Assembly: GCF_024347055.1 (NCBI RefSeq)
Contig: NZ_AP024896.1
Location: forward strand, 434,001 to 498,000
DNA from: Vibrio porteresiae DSM 19223
GTDB taxonomy: Bacteria > Pseudomonadota > Gammaproteobacteria > Enterobacterales > Vibrionaceae
Length of the DNA: 64,000 nucleotides
Direction of reading: 5' to 3'
The notes beneath the pieces were generated by a model that was not told the origin of the DNA, searched no databases, and was given only the letters and a program-made list of their open reading frames with translations. A program made the position numbers and the translations under genes. Of this stretch, positions 17,721-25,940 are shown piece after piece (the first letter of the stretch is position 1; each line of letters opens with the position of its first letter).

Positions 17721-17822
17721 TGTTGTACTGCTTATTAACCAACGTCTCTGTTATGAAACGTATTGCAAATTGTAAAAATGTGAATACCAAAGGTCGTTTT
17801 TTCTCATATATGTAAGACAAAT

Positions 17823-17841
17823 ACAAATGATTTTCATTAGT
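17823..17841. promoter_or_regulatory. Candidate Fur box
   Basis: The core AATGATTTTCATT (17826-17838) matches the AATGATAATCATT core of the Fur consensus at 11 of 13 positions. It sits between the iron-siderophore receptor gene and the divergent outer-membrane barrel gene, so iron repression of one or both is likely. A second A/T-rich palindromic segment, TTATCGATAA, lies at about 17862. Confidence 0.5.
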
Positions 17842-17999
17842 AAGCTCAATAAAGTGAAAATTATCGATAACCTAAGTGAGTGTTCGATGATCCTAATGAG
17901 GTATTTGATGTGATATTGATCGACTGGATTGCGTGTCGTATTGAAATTGATCTTAAGAATGAATGAAAATTGCCAACATTGAGAATCGGAGGTGATATT

Positions 18000-18965
18000 G
18001 TGTCTGTCGGCAAAACCATTTTAAGTCTAGCGTTAATGAGTAGCTCTGCGATGAGCTGGTCTGCGCCTTTGCTTAATCTGAATTCATCAAATGAACGCTG
18101 TGAGCCGGCTGATCTGACATTTGACTCTCTTGCTATTTCTACATCTTATGTAACAGAAACAGGATGGGATAGAGCATCCTGTCAACCTTTGACGACCAAG
18201 CTTGTTCCGGTTCGTTGGAATTTAGCACCAGCCGCATCATCTCGTCTTTGGCAATGGTACTCCGTTGAGCCATTAGTTGATGCTATTCCTGCACTGGGTT
18301 CGGTTAGCTTTGCATTAGGGCAAGCCGTTTTAAAACAAGAAAAAGTCGATGAGCTTTTAAGAGTGCGCACTGAGCAAAGCTCTCGTATCAGCTTGTCGAT
18401 GGAGTACAGCACCAAGCTTTTCGATAACGATTTGACCTTGGTTCCTATGGTGAGCCGCACCACGTTGTGGACTGAGTCTGAGAGTGGTTCTAGGCAAGCG
18501 CTGGATACCTATCAACAGGTTCATAAAGAAGAATTGACCCTTAGCTATGGCTATCCATTAACGTCCAGTCTTGGTTACTCAACTTATCTTTATGGGATCT
18601 GGAGTTCAGACCGAGTGGGTAATGCACCTGTTTCTGTGGTGAACGATTACGCTCTGCATGGCTTTGAGTTCGTGCAAACTACCGGAAGCGAAGGATACTT
18701 TTGGCGTAACGACTTTCATTATGATCTTGGCGATATCCAAGATGTTGGTACTGTAATGACCGTCCTCTCTGTCGATATGGGGCAAATTGGTCAAGATAGA
18801 TTTTACACACTCGCGAATGACACTGTGGTTGGCGCGGCACTCTCAGTGATGTTAGCGCATCCACGTTATGAAACCACCTTATCATTAGGTTTACCGGTGG
18901 ATCATCCAAGTGAGTTCTACACGGATCAATACACCCTCTACTACTGGTTCAAGTTCAAACTCTAA
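18000..18965 (+). CDS. Solitary outer-membrane autotransporter-like beta-barrel protein
   Basis: 321 residues from a GTG start at 18000, chosen because GGAGGTGA lies 6 bases upstream; an earlier in-frame TTG has no such site. Residues 1 to about 22 (VGKTILSLALMSSSAMSWSAP) are a signal peptide. The remainder is rich in alternating hydrophobic strands (LTLSYGYPLTSSLGYSTYLYG, YFWRNDFHYDLGD) and ends LYYWFKFKL, a barrel-like C-terminus. This matches the family of solitary autotransporter barrel domains known from vibrios, which lack a passenger. Two cysteines near residues 25-50 may form a disulfide. It is divergent from the TonB receptor across the Fur-like site. Confidence 0.75.
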   Translation: MSVGKTILSLALMSSSAMSWSAPLLNLNSSNERCEPADLTFDSLAISTSYVTETGWDRASCQPLTTKLVPVRWNLAPAASSRLWQWYSVEPLVDAIPALGSVSFALGQAVLKQEKVDELLRVRTEQSSRISLSMEYSTKLFDNDLTLVPMVSRTTLWTESESGSRQALDTYQQVHKEELTLSYGYPLTSSLGYSTYLYGIWSSDRVGNAPVSVVNDYALHGFEFVQTTGSEGYFWRNDFHYDLGDIQDVGTVMTVLSVDMGQIGQDRFYTLANDTVVGAALSVMLAHPRYETTLSLGLPVDHPSEFYTDQYTLYYWFKFKL

Positions 18966-18995
18966 AGTACAAATTAGCTTAATTCTCTATAGACA

Positions 18996-19029
18996 AAGCC
19001 GTCTATTGCTTATGGCAGACGGCTTTTTG
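18996..19029 (+). terminator. Terminator of the barrel protein gene
   Basis: AAGCCGTCT (18996-19004) pairs with AGACGGCTT (19017-19025) and is followed by T-rich sequence, 31 bp after the stop. Confidence 0.8.
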
Positions 19030-19062
19030 TTTGCGTTCTATTTTCTCATCAACGATGAACAA

Positions 19063-20058
19063 TCATTGAACTGATTCAGGCGTCGGTTTGGTTTTATTCC
19101 AAAGCCAAGGCCAAACTGGGGCAGATTTGGGTTGAGGTAGCTGGGACAGGTCGAAATAACGCTCTGCGACCAAATAGCTAAGTAAACGCTCTTGATCGCG
19201 CTGTTTAAATTGTTCGACCCACAAGTTAGCGTTGGCAATGATCTGTTCTGCTTCCTGTGGGTGGGCTAGATAGTAGTCCATTTTTTCAATCAGGTCGGAA
19301 AAGTCATCTTTAAGCTCAACGTAATGGACTCCAGGAACCAGTTTCCCTTCCATAAACCATGTCTCATAGACCAGTTTAGGTGTCATCACCAGCGAATTAG
19401 AGGACATGATCCATTTGAGGTTGGTTGCTACATCTTTGCCTTCTAAGCTCAGAATAAACTTATAGTTAAGCTGATCTTTGATGCTCATTTTGGGCAAAAC
19501 ATAGTGCAGCTGATCTGCATCTTCAGTATCGGTGCGACCTACGTTGCAGCGAGGATGGTGAAAATAGTGTTCTAAAAGTAGACGTCGATTCGGGCGAAAA
19601 CCACTGCCGCGCCAAACCACTTGATCCGACTTCTCGCTAAAGCTTAAAGAATCTCTTACAAAGCGATAGTGTCGAATTTCATTTAGCTTTAGCAAAATCG
19701 AGTTTTGATTGTTGCCTGCAATTGGGCGACTTTTCACAAAAGTAGGAGAGCTCGGGACCTCAGTGACATCACCATGAATAAAGTCAAAATCGAAATGGGG
19801 TGCAAACCCTTTGATCACTTTGAGCATGTCGTAATAGTAAGTGCTGCCACAATTCTTTCGAAATTCTGATACTGGTTTAGCGCTAGCGGTCGTGGTGAAA
19901 CTGGATTGAACTTGATGGTAGTAGTTAAGCCGATGTTGTAATGACTGACGTTGTTCAGTGCTTAGACGGTTGAGGCGGAAATTGACATATCCGCGCATGA
20001 TTGGATTGGGAACCAGGCTATACATCACGCTGGATAAGTAATAATTTATTTTGCGCAT
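19063..20058 (-). CDS. Glycosyltransferase family 90 (LpsA/CAP10-like)
   Basis: 331 residues from the Met at 20058, preceded by AGAGAG; an in-frame start 69 bp further up adds a low-complexity polar tail. The GT90 core is present: SRPIAGNNQNSILLKLNEIRHY, DQVVWRGSGFRPNRR, then the diagnostic KYKFILSLEGKD-like stretch here as NYKFILSLEGKDVATNLKWIM and ETWFMEGKLVPGVHYVELKDDFSDL. Bacterial members are annotated as lipopolysaccharide A proteins and transfer sugars (xylose or glucose in known homologues) to surface glycans. It stands alone, without other LPS genes, so its acceptor is unknown. Confidence 0.82.
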   Translation of the reverse strand: MRKINYYLSSVMYSLVPNPIMRGYVNFRLNRLSTEQRQSLQHRLNYYHQVQSSFTTTASAKPVSEFRKNCGSTYYYDMLKVIKGFAPHFDFDFIHGDVTEVPSSPTFVKSRPIAGNNQNSILLKLNEIRHYRFVRDSLSFSEKSDQVVWRGSGFRPNRRLLLEHYFHHPRCNVGRTDTEDADQLHYVLPKMSIKDQLNYKFILSLEGKDVATNLKWIMSSNSLVMTPKLVYETWFMEGKLVPGVHYVELKDDFSDLIEKMDYYLAHPQEAEQIIANANLWVEQFKQRDQERLLSYLVAERYFDLSQLPQPKSAPVWPWLWNKTKPTPESVQ

Positions 20059-20248
20059 CCCAACTCTCTTTTTTCTTTCACCTTGATGACTTTGACTTTT
20101 TGATAGCGATGCAGGTGTAGCATGCAATCCGTCAAGTCGAACCCTATGGTGTTGAGTGTGCTGGGGGAAAATGACAGTTCAGTTGCACTAAAGCGACAGA
20201 GTGTTGAACTTTTTATGGATCGAACAAAAATAGGCGGTACTAAAAGCA

Positions 20249-20285
20249 CTTACCCCAGTCGCACCGAATGATGGACTGGGGTAAG
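20249..20285 (-). terminator. Terminator of tyrP
   Basis: A 12-bp perfect stem (CTTACCCCAGTC, 20249-20260, with its complement 20274-20285) with a 13-base loop lies 35 bp past the tyrP stop. On the minus strand a short TTTT follows. Confidence 0.65.
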
Positions 20286-20320
20286 AGTAAAGAGGTGTGG
20301 TTGGTTGCGGCAGTGAGCGA

Positions 20321-21526
20321 TTAACCCAGTGCTGGTAGAACACCTGCAGTGATGAGAAGTTGCACGCCAATGATGAGTACACCTGCGACACCGGTAAGAA
20401 CAAGAGCTGGAGTACCACCACTGACTTGGTATTTCGCTGACGACGCTTGTTGGCGAACTTTTACTACCATAAACAGAGGTAGGAAAATCGCTAAAATCGC
20501 TAGTGCAATCGCCGCGTAACCCAATGCCATGATAAAGCCTTGAGGATAAAACAGAGCGAATGCGAGTGGTGGAACAAAGGTAATGGCTGCAGCAACCGGA
20601 CGATTCATCGTTGCGTTACTGTTCTTACGCAAAATGTCACCAAGAAATTCAAACAGACCTAAGCTTACACCCAAAAATGAGGTGAGTAGGGCTAGGTCAG
20701 CAAAAATGCCAATCACATTGCTCAGATTGGAATGATGAACTTTTACCGCCAAAGTGCTGATCAGGGCAGATAGGCCAGAGTTATCCACCAACTCGGTTTG
20801 GCTGACCACGCCAAGCGTCACAAGCTGCCAGAATACGTAGATGATCAATGGAATCGCAGAACCCAAAATAATCGCTTTACGCAGTGCCGGAGTGTCGCCG
20901 TCAAGGTAGTTTACGATCGCCGGAATGCTGCCGTGAAAACCAAACGAGGTGAAAATTACAGGAATAGCGGCCACGATTAAGCCTTGTTGTAATGGCATAC
21001 TCAGCAGGTAAGATTCGGTCACATTGGGCGCAAGGAAAAAGAGTACCAACACCATGGCAATGATTTTGCCAGTGAATAGGACGCGGTTAACGCGGTCAAC
21101 TGTACTTGTACCAATAGTCACGACCGCTGCAACAATAATGGTAAATACCAGCGTACCCACATGACCTTGCAAATCTAACCCTAGCATATCGTGCATACGG
21201 TCGGTAAATTGCGCACCACCACCAGCGATGTAAGCGGCACATAGCGAATAGAAAAGAAATAGCATGGCAAAAGTAGCAATCCACTTGCCCTTCTCACCTA
21301 AAATTTGTTTCGCTAGTGTATGCAACGTCGCGTTGCTGTCAGCGTATTGATGGATCTCAACCATCAACAGGGCAGTAAATGACATCAGTATCCACAACGC
21401 GATCATGATCATCAGCGATGTAGAAAATCCAATTCCAGCAGAGGCAAGCGGTAGGGCTAGCATACCTGCACCAATGGTGGTGCCGGCAATGATCAAAGTA
21501 CTACCTAGAAGCTTTGATTTCATCAT
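20321..21526 (-). CDS. tyrP: Tyrosine-specific transport protein TyrP (HAAAP family)
   Basis: 401 residues from the Met at 21526 (an upstream Met gives an implausible polar extension). About 11 membrane helices. It aligns well with E. coli TyrP: LGSTLIIAGTTIGAGMLALPLA at the start, AAYIAGGGAQ near residue 95, PVIFTSFGFHGSIPAIVNYLDGD near 195, FADLALLTSFLGVSLGLFEFLGD near 290 and FVPPLAFALFYPQGFIMALGYA. It imports tyrosine with protons. TyrR-box-like sites upstream support aromatic amino acid control. Mtr (tryptophan) is the main alternative, but the similarity is closer to TyrP. Confidence 0.85.
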   Translation of the reverse strand: MMKSKLLGSTLIIAGTTIGAGMLALPLASAGIGFSTSLMIMIALWILMSFTALLMVEIHQYADSNATLHTLAKQILGEKGKWIATFAMLFLFYSLCAAYIAGGGAQFTDRMHDMLGLDLQGHVGTLVFTIIVAAVVTIGTSTVDRVNRVLFTGKIIAMVLVLFFLAPNVTESYLLSMPLQQGLIVAAIPVIFTSFGFHGSIPAIVNYLDGDTPALRKAIILGSAIPLIIYVFWQLVTLGVVSQTELVDNSGLSALISTLAVKVHHSNLSNVIGIFADLALLTSFLGVSLGLFEFLGDILRKNSNATMNRPVAAAITFVPPLAFALFYPQGFIMALGYAAIALAILAIFLPLFMVVKVRQQASSAKYQVSGGTPALVLTGVAGVLIIGVQLLITAGVLPALG

Positions 21527-22016
21527 AATGTAAACTTTATTATACGAATTAATGTGTTTGCTAAAGAGTATTGTTCGATTGTTAGTCAACTAACTAGCAG
21601 TTTGTTGTGTTTCTTCCGCTATTTTCTAAGACTTAATCTTGCCAGTCAATCTATTTGTAAAAATAAAAATCCAAATTTGTACAATTAATTTTACAGTTGC
21701 TTTTTGATGCAAAGTGGTGGTGACAGGGATGTCGAATTTGTGTTACACGTAGAGGCTCGCTTTGTGCTTGTCATCTATTTGACATAAAAGCGATATAAAA
21801 AGGACACAACGACATTGGTTTCGTTGCATTATCTGGCCAAGCTCTTGAAACTCGTGTTCGTCGACACGATATATAGGTTTAGCTAGGTAGTACCCAACGT
21901 ATTGGGATAACTCAAATGAGCGTTTCATAACAAGTGAATGTGGCGATAGGCCAACCCATTGATAAGTGGTTATTACGAATACATCGGGGTTAATAATGAT
22001 AAGAAGGAGGTCGACT
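21527..22016. promoter_or_regulatory. Intergenic region upstream of tyrP and the small acidic protein
   Basis: 490 bp. The left part holds the TyrR-type sites and the tyrP promoter; the right part leads to a 40-residue gene with a strong ribosome binding site. A 97-codon minus-strand frame at 21743-22036 has no ribosome binding site and overlaps that small gene, so I do not call it. Confidence 0.4.
21656..21695. promoter_or_regulatory. Tandem TyrR-box-like operators
   Basis: TGTACA-N6-TTTACA at 21678-21695 matches the TyrR consensus TGTAAA-N6-TTTACA with one mismatch. TGTAAA-N6-AATCCA at 21656-21673 has a perfect left half and a poor right half. The two starts are 22 bp apart, as in the strong/weak box pair known at E. 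coli tyrP. The sites lie 130-170 bp before the chosen tyrP start. Confidence 0.6.
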
Positions 22017-22139
22017 ATGAGTGACCAAATGAACAAGCAAGACGATAGTCTTGAACTGTTAGATGCAATGGAGATCGGTTTTGATCTTACTGAGTATCAA
22101 GAAACTCGTAGTGATGAAAGTGAATCATCACACGCATAA
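22017..22139 (+). CDS. Small acidic protein, 40 residues, unrecognised
   Basis: The ATG at 22017 follows AAGGAGG by 7 bases, a near-perfect ribosome binding site, and the frame ends at 22139 just before a strong terminator. This makes a compact gene. The product is acidic and hydrophilic (MSDQMNKQDDSLELLDA at the start; ELLDAMEIGFDLTEYQE forms a probable amphipathic helix) with a Ser/Glu-rich tail. It has no signal or membrane segment. Function unknown. The well-placed start signal and terminator are the evidence that it is expressed. Confidence 0.7.
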   Translation: MSDQMNKQDDSLELLDAMEIGFDLTEYQETRSDESESSHA

Positions 22140-22146
22140 CTCAAGT

Positions 22147-22177
22147 AGCCAGCGCCTAGCGCTGGCTTAAGTTTTTC
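22147..22177 (+). terminator. Terminator of the 40-residue gene
   Basis: AGCCAGCGC (22147-22155), loop CTA, complement to 22167, then TAAGTTTTT. A strong rho-independent structure 7 bp after the stop. Confidence 0.85.
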
Positions 22178-22205
22178 TCCACTTCTGTTTTTTCTCTAGT
22201 ACTGC

Positions 22206-22787
22206 ATGAATTATCTCGCCCATTTGCACATCGCTGATCACGTTGAAAGTAATTTGCTTGGTAACCTGCTTGGAGACTTTGTTAAAGGTTCGCCACAAGC
22301 TCGTTTTAGTGAAGACGTCGTGCAGGGAATTTTGCTTCATCGTTGGGTGGATGCTTATACCGATACCCATGAGCTTATTAAACAAGCCAAAACTCTTTTT
22401 CCTAAGCCCTTACAGCGTTTTGCTCCGATTGCCTTGGATATGTTTTGGGATCACTGTTTAGCAACACGTTGGCAAGAGTTTTCCCAATTGGCATTGCTTG
22501 AGTTTGTCGTTTCTGCTGAGCAACAAGTGAAATCATCCTACGAGCCTGATTTACCTGAGCAATATCTGCGAGTGACCGAGCGGATGTGGTCTGGACGCTG
22601 GCTTGAGTCTTATCAGGAGATGGACAACATTGAATTTGCGCTAAAGCGTATTGCTACGCGCAGTGAACGTATCGCCCCCGTGGCGCGTTGTAGTGAGAGT
22701 TTATTGACTCACTATGCTGAGTTGCAGGCGCTATTTACCGATTTTTATCCGCAAGTGTTAAACGAAGCCAAACGGATTCAGTTCTGA
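22206..22787 (+). CDS. acpH: Acyl-carrier-protein phosphodiesterase AcpH
   Basis: 193 residues, the normal AcpH length. It removes the 4'-phosphopantetheine arm from holo-ACP. The N-terminus MNYLAHLHIADHVESNLLGNLLGDFVKG, with the metal-binding His and Asp residues, and LLHRWVDAYTDTHELI near residue 50 are the DUF479 signatures; FAPIALDMFWDHCLA follows near 80. The ATG has only a weak ribosome binding site. The gene lies 36 bp upstream of a DEAD-box helicase gene, possibly cotranscribed. Confidence 0.93.
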   Translation: MNYLAHLHIADHVESNLLGNLLGDFVKGSPQARFSEDVVQGILLHRWVDAYTDTHELIKQAKTLFPKPLQRFAPIALDMFWDHCLATRWQEFSQLALLEFVVSAEQQVKSSYEPDLPEQYLRVTERMWSGRWLESYQEMDNIEFALKRIATRSERIAPVARCSESLLTHYAELQALFTDFYPQVLNEAKRIQF

Positions 22788-22823
22788 TACAATTCGCGTC
22801 CTTCACGGTAACAGGTAAACATC

Positions 22824-24110
22824 ATGTCCGAAAAGACGCCAGACACCCCATCAACATTCGCCCAATTAGGCATCAATCCGGCTTTGATTTCTCAGCTTCA
22901 ATCTTTGCATATCCATCAGCCAACGCCGATTCAAGCACAAGCAATACCGCATGTATTGGCCGGACGCGATGTGTTGGCTGGAGCACAAACCGGTACGGGT
23001 AAAACCGCAGCTTATGGCTTGCCTTTAATTCAGCGTCTACTTGATGATCAAGCGGCACAGCCTTTGACTAAAGGTGAAGTGCGCACGCTTATTTTGGTTC
23101 CAACCCGTGAATTGGCTCAGCAGGTGCTCGATAATCTAGAGGCTTACGCCCAAGGCACCTCTTTAAACATCGTTGCCGTTTATGGCGGCACCAGCATGAA
23201 AGTGCAAGTGAATAAGCTAGTCGCCGGAGCCGATATTTTGATCGCAACCCCGGGTCGTCTGCTTGATCATGCTCATGTTAAGACGTTGAGTCTTGCGACC
23301 ACGCAAACCTTAGTGTTGGATGAAGCTGATCGCATGTTGGATATGGGCTTTATGCCAGACATTCAACGAGTACTGCGCCGCTTACCTAAAGAGCGACAAA
23401 CGCTGTTTTTCTCTGCCACGTTTAATGCCAAAGTAAAATCCATTGCTTATCGAATGATGGAAGCGCCAGAAGAGGTGCAAGTCACGCCACAAAACTCAAC
23501 GGCAGAAACCGTTGAGCAGAAAGTGTACCCGGTGGATAAAAAGCGTAAACGTGAGCTTTTGGCCTACTTGATTGGTTCGCGTAACTGGCAACAGGTATTG
23601 GTCTTTGTAAAAACCAAACAAGGCAGTGATGCGCTGGCGGATGAGTTGAAATTGGACGGCATTAAAGCGGTCTCGATTAATGGCGATAAAAGCCAAGGCG
23701 CACGTCAAAAAGCGCTTGATGATTTCAAAGCAGGGAAAGTGCGAGCTCTTATTGCCACCGATGTGGCGGCACGCGGGTTAGACATCGCACAATTAGAGCA
23801 AGTGGTGAACTTTGATATGCCGTTCAAAGCAGAAGATTACGTACATCGAATCGGTCGTACGGGGCGAGCTGGACATCCAGGGCTTGCGGTGTCCCTTTTG
23901 GCGCGCGACGAAGAGCCGATGCTTACTGCGATTGAGCGTTTACTCGATCAGCGTTTACCTCAAGAGTGGTTAAGCGGTTTTGAACCGACATTTAGTGAAT
24001 CTGTGTCAGATGAGGGAACCACAAGACGCAACAGCCGTTCATCAGAAAAACGGAAACTCAAAGCTAAGCTGAAGATTCATGCTGGACGTGGTAAACACGG
24101 CAGTAAATAG
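22824..24110 (+). CDS. DEAD-box RNA helicase, RhlE-like
   Basis: 428 residues. All helicase motifs are present in order: Q-motif (PTPIQAQAIPHVL), motif I AQTGTGKT (near residue 54), Ia PTRELAQ, Ib TPGRLLD, II DEAD (near 164), III SAT, IV VFVKTKQ, V ATDVAARGLDI and VI HRIGRTGRAG (near 345). A short basic tail (SEKRKLKAKLKIHAGRGKHGSK) likely binds RNA. It fits the RhlE group, active in ribosome assembly or mRNA turnover. A strong terminator follows. The exact paralogue cannot be fixed because vibrios carry several. Confidence 0.9.
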   Translation: MSEKTPDTPSTFAQLGINPALISQLQSLHIHQPTPIQAQAIPHVLAGRDVLAGAQTGTGKTAAYGLPLIQRLLDDQAAQPLTKGEVRTLILVPTRELAQQVLDNLEAYAQGTSLNIVAVYGGTSMKVQVNKLVAGADILIATPGRLLDHAHVKTLSLATTQTLVLDEADRMLDMGFMPDIQRVLRRLPKERQTLFFSATFNAKVKSIAYRMMEAPEEVQVTPQNSTAETVEQKVYPVDKKRKRELLAYLIGSRNWQQVLVFVKTKQGSDALADELKLDGIKAVSINGDKSQGARQKALDDFKAGKVRALIATDVAARGLDIAQLEQVVNFDMPFKAEDYVHRIGRTGRAGHPGLAVSLLARDEEPMLTAIERLLDQRLPQEWLSGFEPTFSESVSDEGTTRRNSRSSEKRKLKAKLKIHAGRGKHGSK

Positions 24111-24137
24111 CGAGTTTTGAGCACAGAGCGTAAAACG

Positions 24138-24164
24138 AAAAAAGGTGGCTAGGCCACCTTTTTT
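24138..24164. terminator. Terminator after the DEAD-box helicase gene
   Basis: AAAGGTGGC (24141-24149), loop TAG, complement (24153-24161), flanked by A-run and T-run; it can act in both directions and also lies just past the leftward TetR-type gene. Confidence 0.85.
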
Positions 24165-24189
24165 AATCTGTGTAACGGTTTACTACCAT

Positions 24190-24915
24190 TTAGGCCGGTG
24201 TGATATCACCCCAGTCGCATTTCATGTCGTACACCAGTTCTTGCACACTTTGGGGATGTTCTATATAGGCTTCATCGACGTGATACTTGGCGACTAATGT
24301 TTGGTTAAACAAGTTGAGATGCAGCAGCAAACACTCATCAAGATTGGTGGTGACATGAGACCAGGTTTCTTTCAAGAAAGGGGTTAGGCTCGCGGCACTG
24401 TGTGCAAACATGAGTAATTGCCATTTCATTTCCCACACATTCAAACTCTTATCTGGGAATTGGTGATTATATTCAGTGGCTAACTCTTCAATAAGATGCT
24501 CGATTTCACCAGCGGTACCAATGTAATAATCGAACAGCGCTTCTTCTTGACGTACGGAATCAGCAATCAACTGAATCGGTTTGCGGTTGACTAAACTGTG
24601 CGCCAGTAAACGCAAAGTGAAACGATACAGGATAATGTTCGCGGGCGTTTCCTGCGGTATGTGCGATAGGATCAATTTCATGTACTGAGACATATAAGAA
24701 TGCAAACCATCACTGATCGCATGCCAAATTTTCTCTTTGCTACCAAAGTGATGGCGCAACAAGCTGTGCGATACACCTGCTTTATCGCTGATTTGGCGCA
24801 GTGACACTTTGGCGTAACCAAATTCACAAAATAGGTCCGCCGCGACCGTAAGAATGATAAAACGGGTTTTCAGTGCGTCTTCTGCACTACGGCGCCCTTG
24901 TCGTTTTTCTGTCAT
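24190..24915 (-). CDS. TetR-family transcriptional regulator
   Basis: 241 residues. The N-terminal TetR helix-turn-helix is plain: ILTVAADLFCEFGYAKVSLRQISDKAGVSHSLLRHHFGSKEKIWHAI (residues about 16-62). The C-terminal ligand-binding part is helical and specific to this subfamily. The ligand and targets are unknown, since no enzyme or pump gene is divergent from it. A palindrome (TTTAGT-AAAA-ACTAAA) 105 bp upstream is a candidate autoregulatory operator. Nearby genes are the DEAD-box helicase (convergent) and a NUDIX hydrolase (same strand, 239 bp upstream). Confidence 0.88.
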   Translation of the reverse strand: MTEKRQGRRSAEDALKTRFIILTVAADLFCEFGYAKVSLRQISDKAGVSHSLLRHHFGSKEKIWHAISDGLHSYMSQYMKLILSHIPQETPANIILYRFTLRLLAHSLVNRKPIQLIADSVRQEEALFDYYIGTAGEIEHLIEELATEYNHQFPDKSLNVWEMKWQLLMFAHSAASLTPFLKETWSHVTTNLDECLLLHLNLFNQTLVAKYHVDEAYIEHPQSVQELVYDMKCDWGDITPA

Positions 24916-25019
24916 GTTTACACTAAATTATTATCGTCGTTGTAATTAATTCGCTGGATGCACGAGCCTAAGTGGTTGTGCGCTCCAGATCAACTAGTGG
25001 CAAAGATAGTTGGGTTTAT

Positions 25020-25035
25020 TTTAGTAAAAACTAAA
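25020..25035. promoter_or_regulatory. Candidate TetR operator palindrome
   Basis: TTTAGT (25020-25025), AAAA, ACTAAA (25030-25035) is a perfect 6+6 inverted repeat in the tetR-type promoter region. A second inverted repeat, CAACTA / TAGTTG, spans 24991-25012. Confidence 0.3.
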
Positions 25036-25154
25036 CCTAACCGTTTGTTTATTCGTCACTTGATTCATGAGAATACAACGCTTCAATGAAATCACAGAGT
25101 CTGATTATAGGATAAAGTCTTTACCCTAGTTTACAAAAAGGGTAACAAAAAGAG

Positions 25155-25676
25155 TCAATCCAAATATCCGCACAGTTTGGCTTTATAGAGACAAGCGATG
25201 GTTTTTGAATCGCTAATTTCGCCATTGATGACCATAGTTTTAAGCTCAGAGAGTGAGTAACAACGAACTTCAATAATCTCATCTTCATCACACTCATAAC
25301 GTGCTGTTTTGTGTAATCCTTTGGCAATGAACAGATGTTGGATTTCATCGCACATGCCTGCCATCGGGGTGAGCTGACCTAATGCCGTCAATTCTTCTGC
25401 GCTGTAGCCGGTCTCTTCTTCCAATTCTCGTGCGGCACAGGTTAGCGGATTTTCGCCTAACTCCATGGTTCCTGCTGGAACTTCGAGCATCCATTTGCGC
25501 AGAGAGGGTCGATATTGATACACCATGACAATTTTGTTTTCTGCAGTGATAGGAATGATGACTGCCGCACCAGGATGCGCGATGGTGGTGTGAGTAATGG
25601 ATTTGCCGTTGGGAAGAACCATCTCTTGCTCGGTAAGTGCGATGGTCTTTTTCCACTGATGAATGATTCTGTTCAT
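25155..25676 (-). CDS. NUDIX hydrolase (ADP-ribose pyrophosphatase-like)
   Basis: 173 residues. A complete Nudix box G-x5-E-x7-REL-x-EE-x-G is present: GTMELGENPLTCAARELEEETGY, about residues 69-91, with the Mg-binding glutamates. The preceding strand segment VIIPITAENKIVMVYQYRPSLRKWMLEVPAG and a downstream MAGMCDEIQHLFIAKGL resemble NudF/ADP-ribose pyrophosphatases, so hydrolysis of ADP-ribose or a similar nucleoside diphosphate linkage is likely. Substrate is inference. The ribosome binding site is weak. Confidence 0.87.
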   Translation of the reverse strand: MNRIIHQWKKTIALTEQEMVLPNGKSITHTTIAHPGAAVIIPITAENKIVMVYQYRPSLRKWMLEVPAGTMELGENPLTCAARELEEETGYSAEELTALGQLTPMAGMCDEIQHLFIAKGLHKTARYECDEDEIIEVRCYSLSELKTMVINGEISDSKTIACLYKAKLCGYLD

Positions 25677-25940
25677 GACGTTAATCTTATAATTTTCCCT
25701 TTAATGGGTGTGTACCATAGCGCAAATTGGGTTTTTAACCCAGATACATTTGGCGTTTTCGTTAAACTAAGGTTGCTATTCTGCCTATATTTGCAAACAA
25801 TAAATAAAGAAACATAATGAAAAATATGGTCATTGAATTAAAAATTGCGCACAAATGAACAAAAGTACAAGTTTGCAGCGCAATGCAACAGAAGCATGAC
25901 ATGAAAATACAGACTCTATTTGCTAGCCAAGGAACCCACT

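Noticed and set aside
21743..22036. 97-codon minus-strand frame with an N-terminal hydrophobic stretch
   Set aside because: No ribosome binding site, and it overlaps the 40-residue plus-strand gene that has strong signals.
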